This document shows, in pieces, positions 1-8,147 of a DNA stretch of 64,000 bases. The notes beneath the pieces are model-generated. The model saw only the letters and a program-made list of their open reading frames with translations, searched no databases and was not told the DNA's origin. Position numbers and translations under genes: made by a program. Position 1 is the first letter of the stretch; each line of letters begins with the position of its first letter. Source of the DNA: Alphaproteobacteria bacterium (GTDB taxonomy: Bacteria; Pseudomonadota; Alphaproteobacteria; Caulobacterales; Hyphomonadaceae); assembly GCA_016125405.1 (NCBI GenBank), contig WGLW01000034.1:1-64000 (forward strand), in the 5' to 3' direction.

Positions 1-43
1 CAACCACTCGCTCACGGATGTCTTCTGAATACGGCCTCGCCAT
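1..43 (-). CDS. IS630-family transposase, N-terminal fragment cut by the window edge
   Basis: Fourteen codons are visible, MARPYSEDIRERVV, which is the typical beginning of IS630/Tc1-like transposases (M-[AP]-[RK]-x-Y-S-x-D-[IL]-R-E-R-V). An AAGGA ribosome site lies about 8 bases upstream of the ATG. The helix-turn-helix and DDE catalytic domain would lie outside the window. The call rests on this short N-terminus plus the IS630-like terminus next to it. Confidence 0.75.
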   Translation of the reverse strand, partial: MARPYSEDIRERVV

Positions 44-138
44 GGCTCATCCTTCCCAGGTCCGAATCACCGGGTAAGACTCGCCCCACTGTCGCCGTTT
101 GGGAATCCCCAGATTCCTTCAGACCGGAAAATGCTTTA
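1..138 (-). mobile_element. End of an IS630-family insertion sequence
   Basis: The minus strand reads outward from a transposase start codon at 43 to a terminus near the TA at 137-138. From that edge inward it reads CTAAAGCATTTTCCGG and then two GAATC-like blocks (revcomp of about 105-138). This resembles the CTAGAGCATTTTC-type ends common for IS630 elements in Alphaproteobacteria; that comparison is from memory. IS630 elements target TA, and a TA sits exactly where homology to the neighbouring regulator begins. Only this end is in the window, so the other end and the duplicated TA lie to the left. Confidence 0.75.
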
Positions 139-168
139 GGTGAAGCACCGCCGGGCAGCGTCCAGCGC

Positions 169-2280
169 ATGGCGCTCGAACCCCTCTCCCTCTCCGCCGT
201 GGAAATCCTCGCGCGAAATTCTGGAAGAGCCGCGAGGGAAATCTACCGGTTAACCGGCGGCAATCCGTTTCTCGTAACCGAGATTCTGGCTGTAGAAGGC
301 GACGCCACTCCGGAATCGGTTCGCGACGCGACTCTGAGCCGGGCCGCAAGACTCCCGACAGAAGCGCAATCGCTTCTGGAAACAGCGTCGGTTTTTCCCC
401 GGCGCGCCAAGCTCGACGTCCTGGAGAAGCTCTGCCCCGGCGCTCTTGCGGGTCTGGATGCATGCGTCGAACGCGGAATGCTGCAAAGCGACCACGAAGC
501 CGTCCGATTCCGCCACGAACTCGCTCGTAGGGCAATTGAGGATTGTCTGCCGCCCGGAAAGCGCCGGAGTTTGCACCAGCATATTGTGGAGTTGCTGGAA
601 GCTGATCCCAGTGCGCGCGCCAGCGAAATTGCCCATCACTCCGAACTCGCAGGCAATATCCCCGCCGTCGTGAAGTACGCGCAAAGGGCGGGCGAAGAAG
701 CAGCGCGCGAGGGCGCGCCGCGGGAGGCGGCCTCCCATTTCGCAGCGGTATTGCGACATCGGCGGTATCTTGGCCCTGAACAGACGCTTGCGATTCTCGA
801 GCTGCATGCCGAGCAATCCTATCTGATGGGCGCCGCCGAGCTGGCCGTCGAACTGATGACCGAAGCGGCCGAACTCAGGCGCGCCTCTGGTGACGCCATC
901 GGGCTCGGAAGAGATTTGACACGGCTGACGCGCTATTCGTGGATTTGCGGGTCTCGCGCAAACGCCGAGCGCTTCGTGACGGAAGCCATTGCTGTGCTTG
1001 AAACACTGGGACCGAGTCCTGAACTCGCCTCAGCCTACTCACACCAGTCGCAGCTCGATATGCTCGCCGCAGACGAGGACAGCGCAATTCTCTGGGGTGA
1101 ACGAGCGCTGAAATTGGCGGAGCCGCTTGGGGCTCAGGAAATTATCGTCCACGCCCTTGGAAATGTCGGAACAGCGCGAATTCAGCGTGACGATCTGGAG
1201 TCCAGCCCAGAGTTGGAAAAAAGCCTTGAGCTGGCGCGCAAGACGGGGATGCACGACCACTTCGAACGCGCTTCCTGCAATCTCACATGCGCCGCGTACT
1301 GGCGACGCGATCATGACGGCGCCCTGGAACACATTGATCGGGGGGTGGCTTACGCCTCCAAGCGCGATCTCGTTCATTGGGAAGCCTACCTGCTGGGATG
1401 GCGGGCGCTCGCAAATCTCGATCGTGGAGATTACCCGACCGCGGAAATGGGCGCGCAGAGCGTGTGCGGCTGGCGCGGCGTGCCGGATCTCTATCGCACG
1501 CCAGCACTGTATGCATTGGCGCGCGTACGGGTCCGGCGCGGAGATCCCGACGCGGACATCCCTTTGGAGGAGGCGCGGCGCCTCACTGAACACCTTCACG
1601 AGCTGCAACGGGATGCGTACACGGCCACGATCGACGCCGAACGGGTATGGTTGGCGCGGGGATGGAACGCGGAAACTCAGGATCGCAAACTGCGTGGCCG
1701 CGATGCTCTCGTGATTGATCGCCTGTTGAAGGTTCATGAGCGGGCCATTGAACGCAAGTTGCGCTGGGCGATCGAGGACACTGCGCTCTGGCTTTTCCTT
1801 CTGGACGAACGCTTCCACGCGGATGACCTTTCAGAGCCATTTTCACATCATGTCGCAGGCCGCTGGCGCGAAGCGGCAGCAGGCTGGGCTGAACTCGGAT
1901 ACCCCTACGAGCAAGCCATCGCGCTGAGCACTGGAGACGAGGACGCACAACGCGAGGCGGTCGCCCTGTTCGATCGGCTCGGGGCGGCGCCGGCGGCCGC
2001 CCGCTTGCGCCGAAAAATGCGGAGCTCCGGCGTGAAGTCCATTCCTCGCGGACCAAATTCGGGTACGCGCGCCAATCCTCTTGGGCTGACACGGCGACAG
2101 GTTCAGGTTCTGGAGCTGGTTGCCGACGGTCTCAGCAATCCGGAAATCGCCGACAGGCTCTGCATATCGGCAAAAACGGCCGAACATCACGTGTCCGCCC
2201 TCATCACGCGCCTGGAGGTGACGAGCCGAAAGGAAGCGGCTGCGGCAGCGCGCCAACTGGGATTGATCGACGCCAGCTAG
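169..2280 (+). CDS. LuxR-family (LAL/MalT-like) transcriptional regulator, 5'-truncated by IS630
   Basis: Large ATP-dependent LuxR regulators carry an N-terminal AAA/STAND ATPase, a TPR-like middle and a C-terminal LuxR helix-turn-helix. Here the last part of the ATPase module is present (YRLTGGNPFLVTEIL, residues about 25-40, the sensor-2 region). A long helical TPR-like segment follows, then a clear LuxR HTH at about residues 640-700 (LTRRQVQVLELVADGLSNPE...AKTAEHHV). The Walker A and B motifs are missing. Homology starts upstream of the ATG, in LGEAPPGSVQRM from about 137, exactly at the IS630 end. The frame stays open to the window edge, but what lies before 137 is IS sequence. The gene is probably inactive, or makes a protein lacking its ATPase. 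It sits 224 bases upstream of the OsmC/FMO operon and reads the same way, so it was probably that operon's regulator. Confidence 0.85.
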   Translation: MALEPLSLSAVEILARNSGRAAREIYRLTGGNPFLVTEILAVEGDATPESVRDATLSRAARLPTEAQSLLETASVFPRRAKLDVLEKLCPGALAGLDACVERGMLQSDHEAVRFRHELARRAIEDCLPPGKRRSLHQHIVELLEADPSARASEIAHHSELAGNIPAVVKYAQRAGEEAAREGAPREAASHFAAVLRHRRYLGPEQTLAILELHAEQSYLMGAAELAVELMTEAAELRRASGDAIGLGRDLTRLTRYSWICGSRANAERFVTEAIAVLETLGPSPELASAYSHQSQLDMLAADEDSAILWGERALKLAEPLGAQEIIVHALGNVGTARIQRDDLESSPELEKSLELARKTGMHDHFERASCNLTCAAYWRRDHDGALEHIDRGVAYASKRDLVHWEAYLLGWRALANLDRGDYPTAEMGAQSVCGWRGVPDLYRTPALYALARVRVRRGDPDADIPLEEARRLTEHLHELQRDAYTATIDAERVWLARGWNAETQDRKLRGRDALVIDRLLKVHERAIERKLRWAIEDTALWLFLLDERFHADDLSEPFSHHVAGRWREAAAGWAELGYPYEQAIALSTGDEDAQREAVALFDRLGAAPAAARLRRKMRSSGVKSIPRGPNSGTRANPLGLTRRQVQVLELVADGLSNPEIADRLCISAKTAEHHVSALITRLEVTSRKEAAAAARQLGLIDAS

Positions 2281-2386
2281 GCCGAGCCGGGCCGGGGTGC
2301 AAACCGCCGGTTTGAATTCCTCGCAAAATCCGAACCTGCGCGAATTTGCGCCTTACGGCGCCGCAGGGCCTTGCCCCCTTATACCG

Positions 2387-2437
2387 CCCCAATCTGGCGC
2401 CTTCGAAATTGGGGGACCGGCGCATGAAAAATGGGGG
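2387..2437. promoter_or_regulatory. Candidate operator: three related G/C-run boxes
   Basis: Between the LuxR gene and the OsmC operon there is an inverted repeat, CCCCAAT (2387-2393) with ATTGGGG (2408-2414). A direct copy, AATGGGGGA, follows, with its G-run at 2433-2437. The two same-orientation G-runs are 22 bases apart, about two helical turns. NarL/LuxR-type activators often bind such spaced half-sites, so this could be the truncated regulator's binding region. A separate small dyad, AAACCG-C-CGGTTT, lies at 2300-2312. The role is inferred only from position and symmetry. Confidence 0.35.
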
Positions 2438-2504
2438 AGTCCGCCCGATGCGGGCGAAGCGCTCTTTGAGGCATTGAAGCGGCACTGACGAACAGGAGCT
2501 CGCA

Positions 2505-2702
2505 ATGTCGCCTCGCAAATTCTTCAATAACAGCGCGCTGGCATGCGTCATTCTGTTGGCGCTGGTGACCGACCCGGGTGGTCCCGGACCCGGCTCGCCG
2601 GGACGCTCCACTCCCTCCCCGATCCAGACCGTCGCCCTGGGGGCGCCTACCCCGGCGCTGGCGGCCTTCACGCCTGACCGCGGCCAATCGGCCATCATCT
2701 AA
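2505..2702 (+). CDS. Small proline/glycine-rich peptide, probably exported
   Basis: This 65-residue reading frame has a good AGGAG site 6-7 bases before its ATG and ends 17 bases before the first OsmC gene, so it looks like the first gene of that operon. Residues 1-22 form a short positive start (MSPRKFFNN) and a hydrophobic stretch (ALACVILLALVT) that could be a signal peptide or membrane anchor. The rest is rich in Pro, Gly, Thr and Ala with no recognised domain. I do not recognise a family. It could be a leader peptide or an artefact of a GC-rich frame; the ribosome site and placement favour a real gene. Confidence 0.45.
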   Translation: MSPRKFFNNSALACVILLALVTDPGGPGPGSPGRSTPSPIQTVALGAPTPALAAFTPDRGQSAII

Positions 2703-2719
2703 AAACCAAGGAGAAGACC

Positions 2720-3286
2720 ATGACAAATGCACAAGTCGCACCCCAACGCCTGAACGGGGTCAACGTTGACGCCCTTCTCGGCGCCCGCAAGGCGCTCGAG
2801 TCGGCTCCGCAAGCGGCCGAGTTCGTCTGGAAAGCCACCAGCGAATGGAAAGGCGGCGTCCACACCGGTACGAAGATCGACAAGTTCTTCGGCCTCGGCG
2901 CCGATCAGGAACGCAGCCAGTCGTTCAACCTGGATACCGATCACCCGCAGGTGTTCGCCGCCCCAGACGCCGCGCCGACTCCCGTCGAGATGGTTCTGGC
3001 CGGCCTCGCCGGCTGCCTCACTGCCGGCATCGCGTCGGTTGCCGAAAATCGCGGCATCAAGCTGCGCTCGGTTCGGGCAACCCTTGAAGGCGAGATGAAC
3101 CTCTACGGCATCCTCGGCATCGACAGCGACGTTCGCAACGGCTTCCGCGCCGTCCGCGTGAAGTACGACATCGACGCTGACGCAGATGCTGACGATGTGG
3201 CGGCTCTGGTCGCGCAATCCCAGAAGCGTTCGGCCGTGTTCGACATCATCACGAACCCGACGAATGTCTTCGTCACCGTCGAGTAA
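2720..3286 (+). CDS. OsmC family protein (first copy)
   Basis: OsmC/Ohr proteins are small alpha/beta dimers. Classical members reduce organic peroxides with a two-cysteine active site. This 188-residue protein has the OsmC core: TPVEMVLAGLAGCLTAGI carries the N-terminal cysteine (Cys99) in the central helix, followed by the strand-rich C-terminal half. The usual second, resolving cysteine is absent; its region reads SAVFDIITNP. It is therefore unlikely to be a classical OsmC peroxidase and may bind or carry a thiol, sulfur species or another ligand. AAGGAGA precedes the ATG. It is followed after 28 bases by the monooxygenase and is co-oriented with a second OsmC, so one operon is likely. Confidence 0.85.
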   Translation: MTNAQVAPQRLNGVNVDALLGARKALESAPQAAEFVWKATSEWKGGVHTGTKIDKFFGLGADQERSQSFNLDTDHPQVFAAPDAAPTPVEMVLAGLAGCLTAGIASVAENRGIKLRSVRATLEGEMNLYGILGIDSDVRNGFRAVRVKYDIDADADADDVAALVAQSQKRSAVFDIITNPTNVFVTVE

Positions 3287-3314
3287 GCGAAAGCTTGCCG
3301 AAGGAGCGAGTCCC

Positions 3315-4562
3315 ATGCGGAAAACAACAACAATCATAATCGGGGCTGGCTCCGCCGGCCTCGCCATGAGCAGACACCTCACTGCACGCAGCGTTGAGCA
3401 CCTCCTCCTCGAACGCGGCGAAGTGGGCAACTCATGGCGGACCGAACGCTGGGACTCGCTTCGCCTTCTGACGCCCAACTGGCAAAGCCGGCTGCCCGGC
3501 TTTGCCTATTCAGGGCCGGACCCGGACGGTTTCCGCACCATGCCCGAAACGATCACTTTCCTGAACGACTATGCATCCAGCTTTTCGGCGCCCGTCAGGG
3601 CCGGCGTCGAAGTCGCCTGCCTCACGCAGGATGGCGAGGATTATCGCATCGCCACAAATCGGGGCGAGTGGTGCAGCCGCAGCGTCGTCATCGCGACCGG
3701 CGCCTGCAACATTGCCTCCGTACCCGCCTCGGCTTCGACGCTGTCCGAAGACATCGAACAGGTTACGTCGCTGACCTACCGGAATCCGGACCAACTTCGC
3801 CCAGGGGGAGTTCTGATCGTCGGCGCCTCGGCGACCGGCGTGCAACTCGCCCAGGAAATCCAGGCGAGCGGGCGGCCAGTGACCCTTGCCGTCGGCGAAC
3901 ACATCCGCGCGGTTCGCACGTATCGGGGTCGCGACATCAAATGGTGGATGGATCGGCTCGGCTTGCTGGATATTGGTCTTGATGACGTCGATGACCTCGG
4001 GCGCGTTCGCAACCTTCCGTCCATGCAATTGATCGGCACGCCCTCACGCGCCTCGATCGACCTGAACAGCCTGCAGGATATGGGTGTCCGGATTGTCGGC
4101 CGCCTCGGCGGCATTGAGGGCGCCCAGGCCCAGTTCTCCGGCGCTCTCGCCAATATCTGTCGCATGGCGGATCTCAAGCTCAACCGCCTTCTCTCCGGCA
4201 TCGATGACTGGATCCTGCGCATGGGACTTGAAAACTCTCTACCAACGGCCGAATGGCCGACGCCGACACGCATACCACAAACGCCAGACCTAATGCTCGA
4301 TCTCCGCAAAGCGGGGATCAATACCGTGATCTGGGCCACCGGTTACCGGCCCGACTATTCCTGGCTTCGCATCCCGGTGCTCGACCACAAGGGGCGCCTT
4401 CGCCACAACGGAGGCGTTGTGGATGCGCCCGGGCTCTATGTCCTCGGCCTGCCCTTTCTGCGCCGGCGGAAATCCACGCTGATCGATGGCGTGGGCGACG
4501 ATGCGCGCGATCTCGCCGCACATCTGCACACCTACCTCAATCAAGTCAGTCGGGTCGCCTGA
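3315..4562 (+). CDS. Flavin-containing monooxygenase-like NAD(P)/FAD oxidoreductase
   Basis: This 415-residue protein has the two-dinucleotide-fold layout of flavoprotein monooxygenases. The FAD motif IIGAGSAGLAMSRHL is at residues about 8-22, a second NAD(P)H motif VLIVGASATGVQLAQEI lies mid-protein, and the terminal ATGYRPDYSW motif is present. Such enzymes use NADPH and O2 to oxygenate soft nucleophiles (N, S) or ketones in the cytosol. I chose ATG 3315 because it has AAGGAG 9 bases upstream and begins directly at the FAD fold; the longer open frame back to 3186 overlaps the OsmC gene. It lies between two OsmC genes, with 14 bases to the next. The substrate is unknown; a sulfur compound held by OsmC is an inference. 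Confidence 0.85.
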   Translation: MRKTTTIIIGAGSAGLAMSRHLTARSVEHLLLERGEVGNSWRTERWDSLRLLTPNWQSRLPGFAYSGPDPDGFRTMPETITFLNDYASSFSAPVRAGVEVACLTQDGEDYRIATNRGEWCSRSVVIATGACNIASVPASASTLSEDIEQVTSLTYRNPDQLRPGGVLIVGASATGVQLAQEIQASGRPVTLAVGEHIRAVRTYRGRDIKWWMDRLGLLDIGLDDVDDLGRVRNLPSMQLIGTPSRASIDLNSLQDMGVRIVGRLGGIEGAQAQFSGALANICRMADLKLNRLLSGIDDWILRMGLENSLPTAEWPTPTRIPQTPDLMLDLRKAGINTVIWATGYRPDYSWLRIPVLDHKGRLRHNGGVVDAPGLYVLGLPFLRRRKSTLIDGVGDDARDLAAHLHTYLNQVSRVA

Positions 4563-4576
4563 TCAAGGGAATCGCC

Positions 4577-5107
4577 GTGTCCTCTGTTGAGACAATCGCA
4601 AACGCTCTCGACCGCGCAGCCAATCTGGTCGCCGCGAAACCGTCCCGCGGTCAGCGCATCTACAAGAGTGTCGCGGTCGTCGAGGACGGCGTCGCCTGCC
4701 GCGTAGAGGAAAAGTCGCACGTTCTGCTAGCGGACCTTCCCCCGTCCATGGGAGGAGAGGATCGCGGCCCGTCGCCCAGCGTATTGCTGCGGGCGGCCCT
4801 GTCGAGCTGCGTGGCGATGGGCATCAAAATGTGGGCCTCCCGCCGCTGCGTCGTCGTGAATCGCGTTGAGGTGAGCGTCGAGACCAATGTCGATGCCCGC
4901 GGGCAGCTGGGCGTTGCGGACTCAGTGACCCCGGGCTTTGAAGTCATCCAGATACACATAGAGGTCGACGCCGACGCGGATGCGGCAGTTCTTCGGGACA
5001 TCGTTGAAACATCCTTGCGCTACAGCCCGCTGATGGCAGCGTTGGACAGCGCTCAGCCCATAACAACCAGCCTCAACTTTTCCCGGCGCAGCAAGGAGGG
5101 CACGTAG
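4577..5107 (+). CDS. OsmC family protein (second copy), GTG start
   Basis: This is a second, divergent OsmC-fold protein of 176 residues. PSPSVLLRAALSSCVAMGI carries the conserved helix cysteine (Cys78). As in the first copy, the C-terminal resolving cysteine is missing (YSPLMAALDSAQP). The GTG at 4577 has AAGGGA 6 bases upstream and lies just behind the monooxygenase stop, so I prefer it to starts inside the upstream gene. The stop is directly followed by the methyltransferase ATG. Two single-cysteine OsmC proteins flanking a monooxygenase suggest they act on the same chemistry or form a heteromer; this is inference. Confidence 0.8.
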   Translation: MSSVETIANALDRAANLVAAKPSRGQRIYKSVAVVEDGVACRVEEKSHVLLADLPPSMGGEDRGPSPSVLLRAALSSCVAMGIKMWASRRCVVVNRVEVSVETNVDARGQLGVADSVTPGFEVIQIHIEVDADADAAVLRDIVETSLRYSPLMAALDSAQPITTSLNFSRRSKEGT

Positions 5108-5950
5108 ATGGACATGAAATTCCAGCGTCGGATCCAGCGCTACGGCTGGGACAAGGCGGCTACTAGCTATGAAGCCGGATGGCGCGACAGCCTGGCGCTC
5201 GTGCAATCCAGACTGCTGGATATCGCCTCAGCGCAGCCTGGCGAGCGCGCACTCGACGTCGCATGCGGCACAGGGCTCGTGACGTTTCCACTGGCGCAGG
5301 CGGTCACGCCGGAAGGGCGCGTTGTCGCCACCGACATTTCTCAGGGAATGATCGACATGATCCAGCATGAAGCAGCCCATCGTGGCGTTGGGCAAATTCA
5401 AACCCTCCGCTCGGATGCCGAAGCGCTCGACGACGTGCCGGACGAAGCCTTCGATCTCGTCACCTGTGCGCTGGGCTTGATGTATTTTCCAGCGCCGGAT
5501 CTCGCATTGAAGGAAGCGCTTCGCGTCCTCAAGCCGGGCGGCCGGATTGTTGTGGCTGTGTGGGGCGCGCGCCGGAATTGCGGCTGGGCCGAAATCTTTC
5601 CGATCGTGGATGCGCGCGTCCAGTCAGCTGTCTGTCCGCTCTTTTTCATGCTGGGAACGGGAAGAATGCTGGCCATGGAACTGGAGCGGGCGGGATTCGA
5701 ATCTGTCCTGGATGAGCGGTTGACCACAACGCTCCCCTATCCCGATGAAACAACCGCACTCGACGCCGCATTTGTCGGGGGACCGGTTGCGCTTGCCTAT
5801 GGGCGCTTCAGCGAAGAGACCCGGATGGAAGCCCGTTGCGAATACCTCGCATCGATCAGTCCCTACCAGTCCGGAAACGGCTATCGGATCCCTGGCGAAT
5901 TCGTAATCGCTTCCGCCCGAAAGCCCTGGGAGCCTCACGACTCCAAGTGA
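5108..5950 (+). CDS. Class I SAM-dependent methyltransferase (UbiE/Methyltransf_11 type)
   Basis: A 280-residue cytosolic methyltransferase. SAM-binding motif I, ALDVACGTGLV, is at residues about 48-58, an acidic motif II (VVATDIS) follows, and the post-motif LRVLKPGGRIVVAVWG is typical of UbiE-like enzymes. The ATG abuts the previous stop and has AGGAGG 8 bases upstream, so it is translated in the same operon as OsmC/FMO/OsmC. The acceptor cannot be told; the operon suggests a small molecule that is both oxygenated and methylated. Only 48 bases separate it from the amino-sugar genes, so read-through is possible although the pathways look unrelated. Confidence 0.85.
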   Translation: MDMKFQRRIQRYGWDKAATSYEAGWRDSLALVQSRLLDIASAQPGERALDVACGTGLVTFPLAQAVTPEGRVVATDISQGMIDMIQHEAAHRGVGQIQTLRSDAEALDDVPDEAFDLVTCALGLMYFPAPDLALKEALRVLKPGGRIVVAVWGARRNCGWAEIFPIVDARVQSAVCPLFFMLGTGRMLAMELERAGFESVLDERLTTTLPYPDETTALDAAFVGGPVALAYGRFSEETRMEARCEYLASISPYQSGNGYRIPGEFVIASARKPWEPHDSK

Positions 5951-5998
5951 TGTATGCACGTTGTGCAACGTCACGGCTTCGGCCATCCTTTTCGGAGG

Positions 5999-7024
5999 AT
6001 GACAGATCGCACCCTCATGGAAAGCGAAGCGCGCGAGGCGCCTCTGGTCGTTGCAAAGCTTGCAACGGAAGGTCGTGAGACGCTGGCGTCCGTTGGCGAG
6101 CGACTGCGCAGCTTGAATCCCGGTCTCGTTCTGGCGGCCGGTCGGGGAAGTTCAGATGCAGCAGCCCTTCTCGCGAAATATATTCTGGAAATCCGCCTCG
6201 GCGTGCCAACGGTTTCGGTGGCGCCTTCGGTCCAGTCGATCTACGGCGCGCGCCTGCGCCTCGCGAATGCACTGGTCCTCGCCATTTCGCAGTCCGGACG
6301 CAGCCCTGACCTGGTGGAGTTTTGCCTGGCCGCAACTGGACAGAATGTCCTGCGCATCGGACTGGTCAACGACATCTCCTCGCCACTGACATCTGCGGTC
6401 GACGTCACGCTGCCGCTCATGGCCGGCCCGGAAAACAGTGTTGCGGCGACCAAATCGTGCGTCGCGGCGATGACGCTGGTTCTGGGCCTGATCGGATACT
6501 GGCGCGAGGACGCCGGAATGGTGTCCGCTTTCGAACGAGCACCCGGTATTCTTTCCGGCGCGTTGCAGGCGGACTGGACGCGCGCGACCGCGTTTCTCGA
6601 TGGCGACGGTCCGGTTTATGTCGTTGGCCGCGGCCCAGGGTTGGCGATCGCAGCTGAGGCCGCACTCAAACTGAAAGAGACGTGCGGTCTTCATGCTGAA
6701 ACGGTCAGCGCAGCGGAAATAAGACACGGCCCGTTTGCGCTCGCGGGCCCGCAACTCCGCGCCATCATCTTCGCCCAGCGCGACGCCGCCTTCCCTGGCC
6801 TCAAGGCGCTTGCCCATGACCTGGAGAAGCTTGGCGCGTCAATTCTGCTGATTTCCGCTGAAGAAACACTGCCCGGAGTTCATGTTCCGGCCGATGAAGA
6901 ACCGGTGTTGGAGCTGATCGCGATGCTTCTGCGCTTTTACCTGTTTGCAAACGAAACAGCGCTAAGGCGTGGCCGTTCGCCCGACCGACCGCCCATGCTG
7001 AGCAAGATCACGGAGACGCGCTGA
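5999..7024 (+). CDS. nagB-II: SIS-domain glucosamine-6-phosphate deaminase (NagB-II type)
   Basis: Two tandem SIS sugar-isomerase domains without the glutaminase domain of GlmS. The N-terminal SIS has LAAGRGSSDAA and AISQSGRSPD; the C-terminal SIS has YVVGRGPGLAIAAEAALKLKE and the catalytic-region SAAEIRHGP. This is the NagB-II family, which converts GlcN6P to Fru6P and ammonia in cytosolic amino-sugar catabolism. I start at ATG 5999 (341 residues, MTDRTLMESEAREAP) because relatives begin this way, although GGAGG abuts the ATG. The longer frame from 5954 lacks support. It is followed after one base by nagA, consistent with an operon acting in sequence on GlcNAc6P. Confidence 0.87.
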   Translation: MTDRTLMESEAREAPLVVAKLATEGRETLASVGERLRSLNPGLVLAAGRGSSDAAALLAKYILEIRLGVPTVSVAPSVQSIYGARLRLANALVLAISQSGRSPDLVEFCLAATGQNVLRIGLVNDISSPLTSAVDVTLPLMAGPENSVAATKSCVAAMTLVLGLIGYWREDAGMVSAFERAPGILSGALQADWTRATAFLDGDGPVYVVGRGPGLAIAAEAALKLKETCGLHAETVSAAEIRHGPFALAGPQLRAIIFAQRDAAFPGLKALAHDLEKLGASILLISAEETLPGVHVPADEEPVLELIAMLLRFYLFANETALRRGRSPDRPPMLSKITETR

Positions 7025-7025
7025 T

Positions 7026-8147
7026 ATGGCAGCGCTGGCCGCAACGCGCGTTTTTACCGGAACGGACCTGCTCGAAAACGCGACCGTTTTCATCGAAGGC
7101 GGCCGGATCACCGAAGTGAGACCCGGCCTGTCTTCCGGCGCGGATGCGCACGATGGACTGCTGGCGCCCGGGTTCATTGACGTGCAGGTCAATGGCGGCG
7201 GCGGCGCCCAGTTCAACGACAACCCTGCCGTCGAAACCCTGCGCACGATTACAGATGCGCATATCCAGTTCGGCGTCACCGGCATCATGGCGACGCTGAT
7301 CTCCGACCAGCGCGGCAAGGTCGCCGCCGCAATTGATGCGGTTGACGAAGGCATTCGCGAGGGGCTTCCGGGGCTATTGGGCCTTCATCTTGAAGGGCCC
7401 TGGCTGTCGGCGCCACGACGGGGCGTCCATCCGCAAGAATTCCTTCGCACGATGGACGCCGGCGATCTGGACCTGCTGGCGAAGGAACGGGACTTCCCCG
7501 TGCTTGTGACTCTGGCCCCGGAGCAAGCCTCTCCTGACGATGTGAAGCGCCTGACTGGTGCGGGCATACAAGTCAGTATCGGACACACAGCCGCCCCCGC
7601 CGAAATTTTGGAGCCATTGCTGGATGCGGGCGCAACGGGCTTCACACACCTGTTCAACGCCATGCCGCCCCTGGAGGGACGCAATCCCGGACCTATTGGC
7701 GTTGCACTGGCGCATTCCGAAACCTGGGCAGGGATCATTCTCGACGGCATACATGTGCATCCGATTTCCGCACGCGCCGCGTTCGCGGCAAAATCGGCCC
7801 GAAAGCTCATGCTGGTTTCGGACGCCATGGCGACCGTCGGCGCGACGGACCCTACCATGAGATTGTTCGGCGAGCGCGTGACCGTGAGCAACGGCGCCCT
7901 GCGGACATCGACCGGCACGCTGGCCGGCGCGCATCTGGAACTTTCAACCGCGGCGTGCAACGCGACGACTCTGATCCAGGCATCACAGGAACAGGCGCTG
8001 CGAATGGCCAGCCTTACGCCGGCAGAGTTTCTCAACATAGATCACGAACGTGGACGCATCGCCGCGGGCGGGCGTGCGGACATGGTTCTGCTCGGTCCGG
8101 ACCTCGATGTCCGAGGCGTCTGGAGTGCGGGAAACCGGATCCGCTAA
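7026..8147 (+). CDS. nagA: N-acetylglucosamine-6-phosphate deacetylase
   Basis: A 373-residue amidohydrolase. It shows the metal-site motifs of NagA: PGFIDVQVNGGGG near residue 50, LHLEGPWL with the catalytic-site Glu near 122, GHTAAPAEI, FTHLFNAMPPL, GIILDGIHVHP, and the catalytic Asp in LMLVSDAMA. It removes acetate from GlcNAc6P to give GlcN6P for the upstream deaminase. Its stop overlaps the 3' end of the convergent murQ by four bases. Confidence 0.93.
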   Translation: MAALAATRVFTGTDLLENATVFIEGGRITEVRPGLSSGADAHDGLLAPGFIDVQVNGGGGAQFNDNPAVETLRTITDAHIQFGVTGIMATLISDQRGKVAAAIDAVDEGIREGLPGLLGLHLEGPWLSAPRRGVHPQEFLRTMDAGDLDLLAKERDFPVLVTLAPEQASPDDVKRLTGAGIQVSIGHTAAPAEILEPLLDAGATGFTHLFNAMPPLEGRNPGPIGVALAHSETWAGIILDGIHVHPISARAAFAAKSARKLMLVSDAMATVGATDPTMRLFGERVTVSNGALRTSTGTLAGAHLELSTAACNATTLIQASQEQALRMASLTPAEFLNIDHERGRIAAGGRADMVLLGPDLDVRGVWSAGNRIR

